Source of the DNA: Atopobium sp. oral taxon 199 str. F0494
Lineage (GTDB): Bacteria > Actinomycetota > Coriobacteriia > Coriobacteriales > Atopobiaceae
Assembly: GCF_000411555.1 (NCBI RefSeq)
Contig: NZ_KE150486.1
Coordinates: 434,001-498,000, forward strand
Length of the DNA: 64,000 nucleotides
Direction of reading: 5' to 3'
A program made the translations under genes and the position numbers. Below, in pieces: positions 1 to 8,858 of this stretch; position 1 is the first letter of the stretch, and every line of letters starts with the position of its first letter. The notes under the pieces were generated by a model. The model had not been told where the DNA came from. It saw nothing but the letters and a program-made list of their open reading frames with translations, and did not search any database.

Positions 1-257
1 AAGTGAATGTCGGCAACAACGGGAAGCGGACTTTGACGACATACCTCATGAAATCCCGCAAGAGAGCGAGCTTCGGGAATAGCCACGCGAATAATTTCAC
101 ACCCGGCGTCCGCAAGCGTTTTGATTTGCGCAAGCGTTGCGGCGGCGTCCGCGGTCTTGGCGGTGCACATAGACTGCACGGACACCGGAGCGCCACCGCC
201 TACCTGCACAGAACCGACCATCACGGGATGCGTTATGTTACGAGCAATTTCAGCCAT
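1..257 (-). CDS. ispG: 4-hydroxy-3-methylbut-2-enyl diphosphate synthase IspG (N-terminal part)
   Basis: This is the N-terminal part (85 codons) of IspG/GcpE, the iron-sulfur enzyme that converts methylerythritol cyclodiphosphate to HMBPP in the MEP isoprenoid pathway. The translation starts MAEIARNITHPVMVGSVQVG and continues with a PVSVQSM motif, a T-A-x2-DA-A-T stretch and CEIIRVAIP, the typical start of the IspG TIM barrel. The ATG at 257 lies 11 bases after the rseP stop codon, and a GGTGAG sequence just upstream can serve as ribosome binding site. The rest, including the iron-sulfur cysteines, lies outside the window. It ends the dxr-rseP-ispG block, so two MEP pathway enzymes flank the protease. 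Confidence 0.9.
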   Translation of the reverse strand, partial: MAEIARNITHPVMVGSVQVGGGAPVSVQSMCTAKTADAAATLAQIKTLADAGCEIIRVAIPEARSLAGFHEVCRQSPLPVVADIH

Positions 258-268
258 ACGCTCACCAG

Positions 269-1648
269 CTATCTGAAAATCAGTCGAAAAATGTCATTTT
301 TGAGCGCAACGACAAAAATGAACAGGAAAAACGCCAGTCCGATATAGGTGAGGATATTTTGCGTCTTTACGGAAAGCGGGCGGCCAATAATCACCTGGAT
401 AATCTCTATCAGTATCTTGCCGCCGTCAAGCGGAGGAATGGGCAGTAAATTCATGAAGCCCAGCGACATGGAGATCATAGCGATAATCATAATCAAATCC
501 GTCGCGCCGGACTGAGCTGCCCTGGACGCCATCACGGAAATACCGACCACAGAAGACGACTGATTGAGCACGTTCATGGTCTGCGTCGGAATCAAAAGGC
601 TACCGGCGAACTGCGCTACTTTGCCGGCATAGGCAAACGATGTGGACAGCGCCTCGGGAAGTGAAAGGCGATACTGCGCCGTTGTAGGCGAAATGCCAAT
701 GATCTTTGCTTCCGGCTTAAGCTTTGGATTGACGACTGTTTCAAGCTGTATGCCCTCACGAGTATATGAGACAGTCAGGTTACTCTGATTGGACAGCGCC
801 GAGTGAATTTCCTCGCTCATATCCGTCCAGGAAGATACCACTTTTCCGTTGATAGCGGTAATGGTGTCGCCCTGTTTCAGACCCGCGAGTGCCGCAAGCG
901 ACTTCTCTTCGACAGCGCCAATCTGAGGAGTGTTTTGAGGAACCGCGATGCCGACAATCATCAGCGAACCTGCAACCAGCACAAGGGCGAGAAGCACGTT
1001 GACCACAATGCCGCCGAGCAACATCACGATGCGCTTGGGAATGCTGGCGCCAAGGTAGGTATGCGAGCGCTCCTGGGCGAGAAACGCCTCGGCTTTCATG
1101 GAGGGGTCGTGGGCTTCGCCTGCCTTTGTTGAGCCTTCCAAAGAAAAATCGTGCCCGCGGTCGTATTCGGTTCGAAGCAGAGCGTCGCGCGCCAAGGTCT
1201 GATACGTAATCAGAGCTTCATCGTCTGCCTTTGCGCCGCTTTCATGCTGTTCGCAGGACTCAATGGCAGCCCAATCGGTAAGAATCGTGAGCGCCTCAAG
1301 GGCTGTATCAGGTGCTATGTTGAGCTCGGAAGCAACCTCGCCTACCGTGACATGGCCCTTTTTCTGTACAAGAAGGAGCACGGGCGCAAGATACTCGTTA
1401 TTCTCGCCCTCCATGCCGCAAATGCGTGTGTAGCCGCCCAAAAGCAGCGGTGTCACGCCTATCTCTGTACCGTGAGACGCGCTCTTATAGGAGAGCTTAT
1501 AGCGAAACGGCATGCCCAAGAAGAACTCAGTGACGCGCACGCCAAACGCGCGAGCGGCAAGATAATGGCCAGCTTCATGCACGAAGACTAAAATCGAAAG
1601 AACTACGAGTCCCCAAAAAATAGGCGACAGTACGCTCAAGATGTTCAA
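269..1648 (-). CDS. rseP: site-2 intramembrane zinc metalloprotease, RseP/M50 family
   Basis: This is a membrane-embedded zinc protease of the RseP/RasP type, which cleaves transmembrane substrates such as anti-sigma factors or leftover signal peptides. The zinc motif HEAGH is at residues 24-28 in the first membrane helix. A PDZ domain lies at about residues 240-320. The second zinc-ligand motif NLLPIPPLDGGK starts near residue 400, followed by a last helix. At 459 residues it is somewhat long for the family because about 100 residues are inserted after GGYTRICGME (residues 83-190). The first part of the insert, around VTVGEVASELNIAPDTALEA, reads like a winged-helix fold. The ATG at 1648 follows the dxr stop by 3 bases. 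The gene sits in the classical pyrH-frr-uppS-cdsA-dxr-rseP-ispG order. Confidence 0.92.
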   Translation of the reverse strand: MNILSVLSPIFWGLVVLSILVFVHEAGHYLAARAFGVRVTEFFLGMPFRYKLSYKSASHGTEIGVTPLLLGGYTRICGMEGENNEYLAPVLLLVQKKGHVTVGEVASELNIAPDTALEALTILTDWAAIESCEQHESGAKADDEALITYQTLARDALLRTEYDRGHDFSLEGSTKAGEAHDPSMKAEAFLAQERSHTYLGASIPKRIVMLLGGIVVNVLLALVLVAGSLMIVGIAVPQNTPQIGAVEEKSLAALAGLKQGDTITAINGKVVSSWTDMSEEIHSALSNQSNLTVSYTREGIQLETVVNPKLKPEAKIIGISPTTAQYRLSLPEALSTSFAYAGKVAQFAGSLLIPTQTMNVLNQSSSVVGISVMASRAAQSGATDLIMIIAMISMSLGFMNLLPIPPLDGGKILIEIIQVIIGRPLSVKTQNILTYIGLAFFLFIFVVALKNDIFRLIFR

Positions 1649-1651
1649 ATC

Positions 1652-2845
1652 CTACCCTTTCAGCACGCATGCCTGAGCAAGCGCGCGGGCATGTGTATCA
1701 ATCTCGGAGAGTTGTTCGATACTCTCAACGGTCTCTCTTGGGATTGTCTCCATAACGGAAGAAACAATATGCTCAATGTCGAGAAAACCGATTTTGTCTA
1801 AACGGAAGGCCTCGTTGGCAACTTCATTAGCAGCGTTCATGACGCAGGGCTGCGTTCCGCCGACTCTACCAGCTTCCTTCGCAAGCGCCAGACAGCCGAA
1901 AGTTTTCTCATCGACTTCCTCGCAGGTAAGAGGATCGCAAGTCCCCCACATGACAGGCGTTGCCACGGTTTGCCAGCGCTCAGGATAACTCAGGGCGTAC
2001 TGAATAGGAATGCGCATGTCAGAGGGGCCAAGCTGACCTTTTACGGAGCCGTCAATAAATTCAACCATGGAATGAATGCGGCTTTGCCGGTGAACCAATA
2101 CATGAATATCGTCGATGGACGTCTCAAAAAGATGATGGGCTTCGAGTATTTCGAGACCTTTGTTCATGAGCGTCGCCGAATCAATCGAGATTTTGGCTCC
2201 CATCGACCAGGTGGGGTGAGCAAGGGCGTCCGCAACGCTCACATGCGCAAGCTCTTCTCGCGTCATGCCAAAAAATGGCCCGCCTGAGCAGGTCAGCCAT
2301 AGTTTTGACAGCTCTGAGAGTCGTTCACCTGCAAGACACTGAAAAATGGCGCTGTGCTCGGAATCTACAGGCACAAGTTGGCCGGGGCGCACAAGCGGCA
2401 TCAGAAGGTCGCCGCCGACCACGATTGACTCTTTGTTGGCATAGGCCAGCGTCTTTCCTGCTTTGAGCGCTGCGTACCCAGCGTAGATACCCGCTTCGCC
2501 CACAACGGCGTTGACAACGCAGTCCACCTCGTCAAGCTCCGCAAGGGCGCTGACCGCTTTAGCGCCAAAGGTTACCTTGCACCCTTCGGGCAAATCGGCG
2601 AGAAGAGCGTCATGCTGGCACTTTTCATTGGCAACGGCGATATAGGCGGGCTTAAACTCACGTGCGGCGGCCGCAAGTGGCGCAATCGACGAGTGCACTG
2701 CAAGGGCAACAACCTGCACCTTATCGCGATGATGGCGGCATACATCCAGCGTCTGCGAACCGACTGAGCCGGAGCAGCCCAGTATGGCGACGCGCAAAGG
2801 CCGTCGTCGCGGCGCACGCGGCGCTGTGTCCTCAAAGATACTCAT
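1652..2845 (-). CDS. dxr: 1-deoxy-D-xylulose 5-phosphate reductoisomerase
   Basis: Dxr (IspC) catalyses the NADPH-dependent rearrangement and reduction of DXP to MEP, the committed step of the MEP pathway. The protein of 397 residues has the usual length. The nucleotide-binding motif GCSGSVGSQT lies near residue 23, followed by ANKESIVVGG and VPVDSEHSAIFQCL, which carry active-site and metal ligands. SIDSATLMNKGLE and MRIPIQYALSYPER are also family signatures. The N-terminus has a short basic arginine-rich extension. Its start overlaps the end of cdsA by 4 bases, which suggests translational coupling. ispG of the same pathway lies two genes downstream. Confidence 0.95.
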   Translation of the reverse strand: MSIFEDTAPRAPRRRPLRVAILGCSGSVGSQTLDVCRHHRDKVQVVALAVHSSIAPLAAAAREFKPAYIAVANEKCQHDALLADLPEGCKVTFGAKAVSALAELDEVDCVVNAVVGEAGIYAGYAALKAGKTLAYANKESIVVGGDLLMPLVRPGQLVPVDSEHSAIFQCLAGERLSELSKLWLTCSGGPFFGMTREELAHVSVADALAHPTWSMGAKISIDSATLMNKGLEILEAHHLFETSIDDIHVLVHRQSRIHSMVEFIDGSVKGQLGPSDMRIPIQYALSYPERWQTVATPVMWGTCDPLTCEEVDEKTFGCLALAKEAGRVGGTQPCVMNAANEVANEAFRLDKIGFLDIEHIVSSVMETIPRETVESIEQLSEIDTHARALAQACVLKG

Positions 2846-3837
2846 AAAAACAGAAGCGCTCCCATAAAGTAAAACGAAAAATTCAGGAATAACAAAGCGG
2901 CCACGCTGCCAAAAATCATTGAATCGGAACGGTCAAGAAGACCTCCATGACCAGGCATGATAGTACCGGAGTCTTTTATGCCAACACCACGCTTGATACG
3001 CGATTCAAAAAGATCGCCGATGACCGCGAAGATGCCCTCAAAGAGACCGGCCGCAATTCCCCACCACACGGGCATGTGAAAGGTAGGGCTGAACGTGCTT
3101 ACCAAGACCCATACCAAAACAGACCCTACAAGACCGCCGTAAAAGCCTTCCCAGCTTTTCTTTGGAGAAATGCGGGGCGCCATTTTGTGTCTGCCAAACT
3201 TGGATCCCACGAAAAACGCAAACGAGTCATTGGCCCACACGGATACCATCACCGCGAGCGTCAGCCAAGGTATCGAAAACGACGGCTCAGCCGAGCGAAA
3301 CATCACGATGGTGGCATAGGCCAGCGAAGTATAGACAGGGCCAAAACAGGTTACCGCTACGTCAGCAAGGTTGGCCCGCGGCGTTAAAACGTACCATGCT
3401 CCGCAAAACATAAGCAAGATAAGCAAAGAGCCGAATACTCCGTATGATCCGAAACGAGCCAAAATAGGAAATACCACCGCAAAGGTCAAGCCCAACGGTT
3501 CATTGGGCATACGTCCGCCCAAACGGCAGATGTGAAAGAACTCTGAGCAGCATACCCAGCCAATCGCGGCTATCAATACCGTTGTAGCGTCAATACCCGC
3601 ATACAGACAGGCAAGCACGATAAAGGCATAAATCGCGCCTGAAAGCGAGCGAGTGAGGAGCTTTTCTGTCCATTCGCGCACACGCTGACCAAAAAGGTTT
3701 CCTTCAGCGCGCAGTGGCTCTTTTTGCGACCGCCTGTCCTCAAGTTTATCTATCTGCCTGTCCAAGCCGGCAGGTTCGGGAGGCGTATACGAAACTTCCT
3801 CTAAAGCCGGGCTCACAGGCTTGCGTTCCTTTGTCAT
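2842..3837 (-). CDS. cdsA: phosphatidate cytidylyltransferase
   Basis: CdsA makes CDP-diacylglycerol from phosphatidate and CTP for phospholipid synthesis. The family signature is visible near the C-terminus, where SRIKRGVGIKDSGTIMPGHG is followed by GLLDRSD. About seven or eight hydrophobic helices follow a charged cytoplasmic N-terminal extension of about 70 residues. The extension makes the protein (331 residues) longer than the common length of about 270. The gene overlaps dxr and uppS by 4 bases each, so the three are probably translated together. pgsA, which uses the product, lies at 32855. Confidence 0.93.
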   Translation of the reverse strand: MTKERKPVSPALEEVSYTPPEPAGLDRQIDKLEDRRSQKEPLRAEGNLFGQRVREWTEKLLTRSLSGAIYAFIVLACLYAGIDATTVLIAAIGWVCCSEFFHICRLGGRMPNEPLGLTFAVVFPILARFGSYGVFGSLLILLMFCGAWYVLTPRANLADVAVTCFGPVYTSLAYATIVMFRSAEPSFSIPWLTLAVMVSVWANDSFAFFVGSKFGRHKMAPRISPKKSWEGFYGGLVGSVLVWVLVSTFSPTFHMPVWWGIAAGLFEGIFAVIGDLFESRIKRGVGIKDSGTIMPGHGGLLDRSDSMIFGSVAALLFLNFSFYFMGALLFL

Positions 3838-4616
3838 GAAGCCACACCTCCAAAACGCCGTTCCCGTGCCTGAAAGGCCACGAGCGCACGCAGAAAATCC
3901 CAGCGCGTGAAATCAGGCCACAGCGTTGGCGTCACATACATCTCCGAGTATGCAATCTGCCACAGAAGATAGTTGGAGAGGCGCAGCTCTCCTGAGGTGC
4001 GAATGAGCAAATCAGGGTCGGGCAGTCCCGCGGTGTAGAGGTACTTCTCGACATCTGCCGGTCCTATGCTTGCAGGATCAATGCTTCCCGCTTTTGCCTC
4101 TGCGGCGAGAAGTGCGGCGGCGCGGGCGAGTTCAGCGCGGGCGCCGTAATTGACGGCAAGCGCAAAGACCATACCGGTGTTATTGGCGGTTTCTGCGAGC
4201 CCCTGCTTAAAGGTTTCCTGCGTCTTTTGAGGAAGAGCTTCAAGGTCGCCAAAAAAGCGGAGCTTTACCTGCTCCTGATGAAAGAGCGGCAGCTCGTTCA
4301 AGAGCGTTTCGGCAAAAAGCTGCATCAAAAAGGTAACTTCTTTTTGCGAGCGATTCCAATTCTCCGTTGAAAACGCGTAGACCGAAAGTACGTCCAGGCC
4401 AAGACGGACAGCTGTTGTCACCGTTTCACGAAGCGACGCGACGCCCGCTAGATGGCCTTGTGAGCGTTCAAGACCGCGCGCCTGCGCCCAGCGCCCGTTG
4501 CCATCCATGATGATGGAAACATGAGCGGGCATACGACTCATATCAAGCGCGTCAAGCGAGATATCCCCGGGAGCATCGCGGTAAAACGCAGCCAGTTTTG
4601 CCTTGTCAAACTGCAT
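3834..4616 (-). CDS. uppS: isoprenyl (undecaprenyl) diphosphate synthase
   Basis: This cis-prenyltransferase makes undecaprenyl diphosphate, the lipid carrier for cell wall synthesis, from farnesyl diphosphate and isopentenyl diphosphates. The motif IIMDGNGRWAQARG holds the catalytic Asp and the diphosphate-binding loop. STENWNRS and the C-terminal DLLIRTSGELRLSNYLLWQ are further family signatures. The protein has 260 residues, including a short N-terminal extension. It directly follows frr with no gap and overlaps cdsA. Its isoprenoid substrates come from the pathway of dxr and ispG in the same cluster. Confidence 0.95.
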   Translation of the reverse strand: MQFDKAKLAAFYRDAPGDISLDALDMSRMPAHVSIIMDGNGRWAQARGLERSQGHLAGVASLRETVTTAVRLGLDVLSVYAFSTENWNRSQKEVTFLMQLFAETLLNELPLFHQEQVKLRFFGDLEALPQKTQETFKQGLAETANNTGMVFALAVNYGARAELARAAALLAAEAKAGSIDPASIGPADVEKYLYTAGLPDPDLLIRTSGELRLSNYLLWQIAYSEMYVTPTLWPDFTRWDFLRALVAFQARERRFGGVAS

Positions 4617-5162
4617 CTAGATCTCCATGACCTCAGCGGTCTTTGCCTTGAGGAGCTTTTCAATCTCGGCAACTGAGTTGTCGGTGAGTTTTTGGATCTG
4701 CTTTTTCTCATGCGACTGCTCGTCTTCCGAGAGTTCCTCGTCCCGCTCAATCTTGCCGTTAATGTCGCGGCGCACGTTTCTGATTGCGATGCGCGCTTCT
4801 TCGGCAAGGCCGGCGCATTCCTTTGCGAGCTCACGGCGGCGCTCTTCGGTCGGCATAGGGAACGGCAGACGGATAGCTACGCCGTCATTGGAAGGAGTGA
4901 TTCCCAAATCAGACGCCTCAATCGCTTTTTCGATAGCCTTGAGCGAAGTCTTATCCCAAGGCTCAATTACCAGCAGGGAGGCCTCAGGAACCTTCACTGC
5001 GGCAAGCTGCATAATAGGCGTAAGCTGGCCATAATAATCGACCTTGATGGGGTCAAGCGCATGCGGGTTTGCGCGGCCGGTGCGAACGCGAGCAAAGTTG
5101 TTCTTCAAGGCTTCAATGCCCTTATCCATTGAAGATTTTGCCTTGTCGGTGTAGACGCTCAT
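4617..5162 (-). CDS. frr: ribosome recycling factor
   Basis: RRF works with EF-G to split post-termination ribosomes. The protein has 181 residues, the normal size. The conserved [11 protein letters not shown] and [14 protein letters not shown] stretches are near residues 28-55, and the tail [20 protein letters not shown] is typical of the coiled-coil domain. The start overlaps the pyrH stop by 4 bases, and the pyrH-frr pair is one of the most conserved bacterial gene pairs. Transcription probably comes from the promoter upstream of pyrH. Confidence 0.96.
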   Translation of the reverse strand: MSVYTDKAKSSMDKGIEALKNNFARVRTGRANPHALDPIKVDYYGQLTPIMQLAAVKVPEASLLVIEPWDKTSLKAIEKAIEASDLGITPSNDGVAIRLPFPMPTEERRRELAKECAGLAEEARIAIRNVRRDINGKIERDEELSEDEQSHEKKQIQKLTDNSVAEIEKLLKAKTAEVMEI

Positions 5163-5884
5163 AAGTCCTCCTCAACAACGGTCGTACCGACGTTCTTGCC
5201 ACAGATAGCATCGTGGAAGACGCCTTCGGTACCCATATCAAATACAATGATTGGCATTTTATTGTCACGGCACAACGCAATCGCCGCAGCATCCATAACC
5301 TTAAGCTCTTTCGTCAACACGTCCTTGTACGTCACCACGTCAAATTTGACAGCCTGAGGATTGAGCACCGGATCACAATCGTAGATGCCGTCAACCTTGG
5401 TTGCCTTCATAAGAGCCTCAGCGCCTATCTCGCATGCGCGAAGCGCCGCTGCAGTATCCGTAGTGAAATAAGGATTGCCCGTGCCAGCGGCAAAGATGAC
5501 GATACGTCCCTTCTCAAGATGGCGGATGGCGCGGCGGCGGATGTAGGGCTCTGCAATCTGCGCCATGGTGATAGCGCTCATCACACGGCAGTCCATGCCG
5601 TGACGCTCAAAGCAGTCCTGCAGAGACAGGGCATTGATGACAGTAGCAAGCATACCCATGTTGTCTCCTTGGGCGCGATCCATACCAGCCGCTGCCTGTG
5701 AGACGCCGCGGAAGATGTTGCCGCCGCCTACTACAACGGCGATTTGAACACCGGACTCCCAGACGGGCTTAATTTCTCGAGCCAGCTGCTCGGGAATGGA
5801 AGGATCAATCCCGAAGTTCTGCTCGCCCATCAAAGCCTCGCCGGAAAGCTTGAGAAGCACTCTTTTATAGGTATAGTTCGACAA
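5159..5884 (-). CDS. pyrH: UMP kinase
   Basis: PyrH phosphorylates UMP to UDP and belongs to the amino-acid kinase fold. Motifs include [11 protein letters not shown] near the N-terminus, [12 protein letters not shown], and [14 protein letters not shown] place the start at the TTG at 5884, giving 241 residues. A strong GGAGG lies about 6 bases upstream of this TTG, and translation from it begins [17 protein letters not shown], as in the family. An in-frame ATG 30 bases further upstream would add residues with no family match. frr follows with a 4-base overlap. Confidence 0.93.
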   Translation of the reverse strand: MSNYTYKRVLLKLSGEALMGEQNFGIDPSIPEQLAREIKPVWESGVQIAVVVGGGNIFRGVSQAAAGMDRAQGDNMGMLATVINALSLQDCFERHGMDCRVMSAITMAQIAEPYIRRRAIRHLEKGRIVIFAAGTGNPYFTTDTAAALRACEIGAEALMKATKVDGIYDCDPVLNPQAVKFDVVTYKDVLTKELKVMDAAAIALCRDNKMPIIVFDMGTEGVFHDAICGKNVGTTVVEEDL

Positions 5885-5923
5885 GACACCCTCCACTTCC
5901 GCGCAAACGTACAATCGCTGAAC

Positions 5924-5932
5924 ATTTTATCA
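5924..5932 (-). promoter_or_regulatory. probable extended -10 promoter of the pyrH-ispG operon
   Basis: On the minus strand the sequence TGATAAAAT reads as an extended -10 element (TG, one base, TAAAAT), about 40 bases upstream of the pyrH TTG start. I see no good -35 hexamer at the right distance. It lies between the tsf terminator and pyrH, where a promoter is needed. Confidence 0.4.
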
Positions 5933-5985
5933 GACGACCCAAGCTCAACTCGCCTCAAGCACAACCAACGCACACGCTTCGCATA

Positions 5986-6020
5986 AAGAAAAAGCCAACT
6001 GCAAGCAGCTGGCTTTTTCT
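5986..6020 (-). terminator. intrinsic terminator of rpsB-tsf
   Basis: Read on the minus strand, GCCAGCTGC and GCAGTTGGC form a nine-pair stem with one G-T wobble and a very short loop, followed by TTTTTC. It lies 19 bases after the tsf stop. The A-run on the other side makes it nearly symmetrical, but no plus-strand gene ends here. Confidence 0.85.
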
Positions 6021-6038
6021 GAGTCGTTCTCTCAGCGG

Positions 6039-6908
6039 CTACTCGCCAAAGGAAAAACGAACGAAGCTGACGACTTGAACGTTGTCGTCGACCTTTTTGG
6101 AAACGAGCTTCGCGTACTCGTTGATGGACATGTCGGGATCCTTAACGAAGGCCTGCTCGGTAAGGACATTCTCCTTGTAGTACTTCTCAAGACGACCCTG
6201 TGCCATTCTCTCCTGAATAGCCTCGGGCTTGCCAGACTCAGCAGCCTGAGCCTTGTAGATGGAGAGCTCATGCTCAACGATGTCAGCAGGCACATCCTCG
6301 CGGCGAGCAGCAACCGGAGCGGCTGCGGCTACCTGCATGGCGACGTCATGGGCGAAGTTTTTGAAGTCCTCAGAATCACGGGTCTCGGGCTTGTCAAACT
6401 CAAAGGTAACAACCGTCGCAAGTTTGCCGCCGAGGTGAATGTAGCTTGAAAGAGCGCCGGAAGAAACCTGAACACGGGCGAAGCGCAAAATACGCATGTT
6501 TTCGCCAATGTTGTGAATCTTATCCGTCAGAGCTTCCTGTACGGTGCCCTCACCGAATTTTGACGTGAGGAACGCGTCGACATCGGAAGGATCACTCTCA
6601 ACAACGGCCTCGGCTAAATCGCTTGCAAAGCCAGTAAACTGCGGGTTGGTACCCACAAAGTCAGTTTCGCACGAAAGCTCAAGGATTGCGCCCTTGGTAC
6701 AATCGGGTGAAATGAACGTTGCAATGGTGCCTTCATTAGTCTCGCGACCCGCGCGCTTGACGGCCTTGGCAACGCCCATGGTGCGCAGAATATCAATCGC
6801 CTTATCAATGTCGCCATCGGCTTCAACGAGTGCCTTCTTGCATTCCATCATAGGAGAACTCGTCATATCGCGGAGCTGCTTGACAAGGGCTGCAGTAATT
6901 TGTGCCAT
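6039..6908 (-). CDS. tsf: translation elongation factor Ts
   Basis: EF-Ts is the nucleotide exchange factor for EF-Tu. The signature LRDMTSSPMMECKKALVEAD is at residues 11-30, followed by KRAGRETNEG and ILELSCETDFV. The length of 289 residues is normal. The ATG at 6908 has an AAGGAGGGG ribosome binding site. The gene is 66 bases downstream of rpsB, the usual partner, and is followed by a terminator. Confidence 0.96.
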   Translation of the reverse strand: MAQITAALVKQLRDMTSSPMMECKKALVEADGDIDKAIDILRTMGVAKAVKRAGRETNEGTIATFISPDCTKGAILELSCETDFVGTNPQFTGFASDLAEAVVESDPSDVDAFLTSKFGEGTVQEALTDKIHNIGENMRILRFARVQVSSGALSSYIHLGGKLATVVTFEFDKPETRDSEDFKNFAHDVAMQVAAAAPVAARREDVPADIVEHELSIYKAQAAESGKPEAIQERMAQGRLEKYYKENVLTEQAFVKDPDMSINEYAKLVSKKVDDNVQVVSFVRFSFGE

Positions 6909-6974
6909 GTTCCCCTCCTTGGGGATCGTAGGAATAATTGCGTACTTGCGTACGTATTGCTTGCTTAGGTGGAC

Positions 6975-7754
6975 CTATTCAGCCTGAGGAGCTTCTTCTG
7001 CCTGCTCGGCCTTAGGCGCCTCCTCTTCGCTCGCCTGCGGAGCGCTCATTTCCTCTGCGGAAATCTGCTCTTTACCGCTGCCGGCAAGGATTGCGTCGGC
7101 GGCAAGTTCGCACATCAAAGAAATGGAGCGGATAGCATCATCGTTTGCGGGAATGCCGTAGTCGATAACGTCAGGGTCGGAGTTTGTGTCAAGAAGCGAA
7201 ACCACGGGGATGTGAAGGCGATTTGCCTCGCGAACCGCGTTCTCCTCACGCTTTGAGTCGATGACAAAGAGAGCGTCGGGAAGCTTGTTCATATCGCGAA
7301 CGCCACCCAGGTTCAGCTGAAGCTTAGCAAGCTCCTTGTTGCGAAGCGCCTGCTCCTTTTTGGGCAGAGCGTCCATGCGGCCGTCCTCAACCATGGCCTC
7401 AAGCTCTTCCATGTGCTGAATGCGGGAACGCATGGTGACAAAGTTAGTGAGCATGCCGCCAAGCCAGCGCTGATTGATGTAGGGCATGGAAGCACGCGCG
7501 GCCTGAGTAGCAATAGGCTCCTGAGCCTGCTTTTTGGTGCCGACAAAAAGAATGCGGCCACCCTTAGAAGCAAGATCTTTCAAAAAGGTGTAAGCCTTGT
7601 CAGCGCCAAGCATGGTCTGCTTGAGGTCAATGATGTAAATACCATTGCGATCGCCGAAGATATACGGCTTCATCTTAGGGTTCCAGCGGCGGGTCTGGTG
7701 GCCATAGTGGCAGCCGGCATCAAGCAGGGTTTGGATAGTAATCTTTGCAGCCAT
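6975..7754 (-). CDS. rpsB: 30S ribosomal protein S2
   Basis: S2 is a small-subunit ribosomal protein. The start MAAKITIQTLLDAGCHYGHQ and the later RWLGGMLTNF are diagnostic. The protein has 259 residues and ends in an acidic Glu- and Ala-rich tail of about 30 residues, a common feature in actinobacteria. AGGAGG lies 7 bases upstream of the ATG. tsf follows in the same transcript. Confidence 0.97.
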   Translation of the reverse strand: MAAKITIQTLLDAGCHYGHQTRRWNPKMKPYIFGDRNGIYIIDLKQTMLGADKAYTFLKDLASKGGRILFVGTKKQAQEPIATQAARASMPYINQRWLGGMLTNFVTMRSRIQHMEELEAMVEDGRMDALPKKEQALRNKELAKLQLNLGGVRDMNKLPDALFVIDSKREENAVREANRLHIPVVSLLDTNSDPDVIDYGIPANDDAIRSISLMCELAADAILAGSGKEQISAEEMSAPQASEEEAPKAEQAEEAPQAE

Positions 7755-7865
7755 AAGTAACCTCCTGGTTTAACCTCCGCACGGGGTCTTTCCCATCAAT
7801 CAACCCAAAACCTGGCTTGAGCTTTGAGCACCACAGACGATGAGTAGTCGTGCGTGTGTGATTGT

Positions 7866-7915
7866 GCCGCTTGGCAGCGGCAGGCTGTGCATTTACACAA
7901 CCGGGCGGTAGTATA
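7866..7915 (-). promoter_or_regulatory. rpsB promoter and leader hairpin
   Basis: On the minus strand an extended -10 (TGGTATACT, hexamer at 7910-7915) lies just after the xer stop codon. It predicts a leader of about 150 bases before rpsB. Inside the leader GCCGCT and AGCGGC form a perfect six-pair stem with a four-base loop (7866-7881). S2 is known to autoregulate its mRNA leader in other bacteria, so a regulatory role is possible but is not shown here. Confidence 0.5.
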
Positions 7916-7922
7916 CCACGAT

Positions 7923-8858
7923 TTAGTCAGATTCAGCCCGCGGATGCGCTTGTTTTGCTGCATCTTTGAGACGCTCAATCGAAAGGTGCGTATAGATTTG
8001 CGTTGTCGACAGACTCTGGTGGCCCAAAAGCTCCTGCACGACGCGTAAATCAGCGCCACCAGTAAGGAGCTCTGTCGCAAACGTATGCCTCATGGCATGC
8101 GGCGTAAGACCTGAATCAAGCCCCGCTTCCAGCACATGGGCCTCAAACATTTTTCTGAGCACGTCCGCGCTCATGCGGCGGCCACGATTTGAGAGAAAGA
8201 GAGCCTCCTCAGCCGGCGCAACTTTGAGTGATGTTCTGCTTTTTGCCAAAAGCTTCGGCCTAGCTTCATAAAGATAGAGCTCCAGCCAGTCGCACGCGGT
8301 CTTATAGAGCGGGACATCACGCTCTTTTGAACCTTTACCAAACAGCCTCACGACACCTTGCCGCAGCATAAGGTCTCCCCTGTCAAGACGTGCGATCTCT
8401 GAGATACGAGCGCCCGTCGCATACATGAACTCAAGGATTGCCCTATCTCGCAAGCCGGATGACGTATGTACGTCGCATGATGCAAGAAGTCTTTTTGCAT
8501 CTTCATCCGACATGGTCTTGGGAAGACGGCGAGAAGTACGCGGGCTTGTCAAAATAAGCGAGGGATCCGCTTCAAGATAACCCTCTTTGTTCAGCCACTT
8601 ATAAAATCCTCTGAGAGCTGAAAGATGCCTGTTGCGTGTGCGTGCAGAGTATTGGGCTCGATTGAGATAGGACAGATAGGAGCGAAGGCTTCGATGTGTT
8701 GCCTGAAGCATGCTAAGTTCTTCTCGCCCGCACCACGCGGCATACGACGAGAGATCTGTCGCATAAGCCCGCACGGTATTGTCGGACAGATTGCGCACCG
8801 ATTTCAAATATGTCAGGAACATATCTATATAGGCTGCATCATCAAAGGCCTGTGTCAT
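7923..8858 (-). CDS. xerC: tyrosine recombinase of the XerC/XerD family
   Basis: This is a site-specific tyrosine recombinase of the chromosome dimer resolution type. The N-terminal SAM-like core-binding domain spans about residues 8-95. The catalytic residues are all present: Arg151 in ATGARISE, Lys175 in GKGSKERDVP, His254 and Arg257 in HAMRHTFAT, His280 in LLGHQSLSTTQ, and the nucleophile Tyr289 in IYTHLS. The length of 311 residues matches XerC/XerD. Sequence alone does not separate XerC from XerD here. It overlaps trmFO by 4 bases and ends the yraN-comM-dprA-trmFO-xer cluster. Confidence 0.92.
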   Translation of the reverse strand: MTQAFDDAAYIDMFLTYLKSVRNLSDNTVRAYATDLSSYAAWCGREELSMLQATHRSLRSYLSYLNRAQYSARTRNRHLSALRGFYKWLNKEGYLEADPSLILTSPRTSRRLPKTMSDEDAKRLLASCDVHTSSGLRDRAILEFMYATGARISEIARLDRGDLMLRQGVVRLFGKGSKERDVPLYKTACDWLELYLYEARPKLLAKSRTSLKVAPAEEALFLSNRGRRMSADVLRKMFEAHVLEAGLDSGLTPHAMRHTFATELLTGGADLRVVQELLGHQSLSTTQIYTHLSIERLKDAAKQAHPRAESD

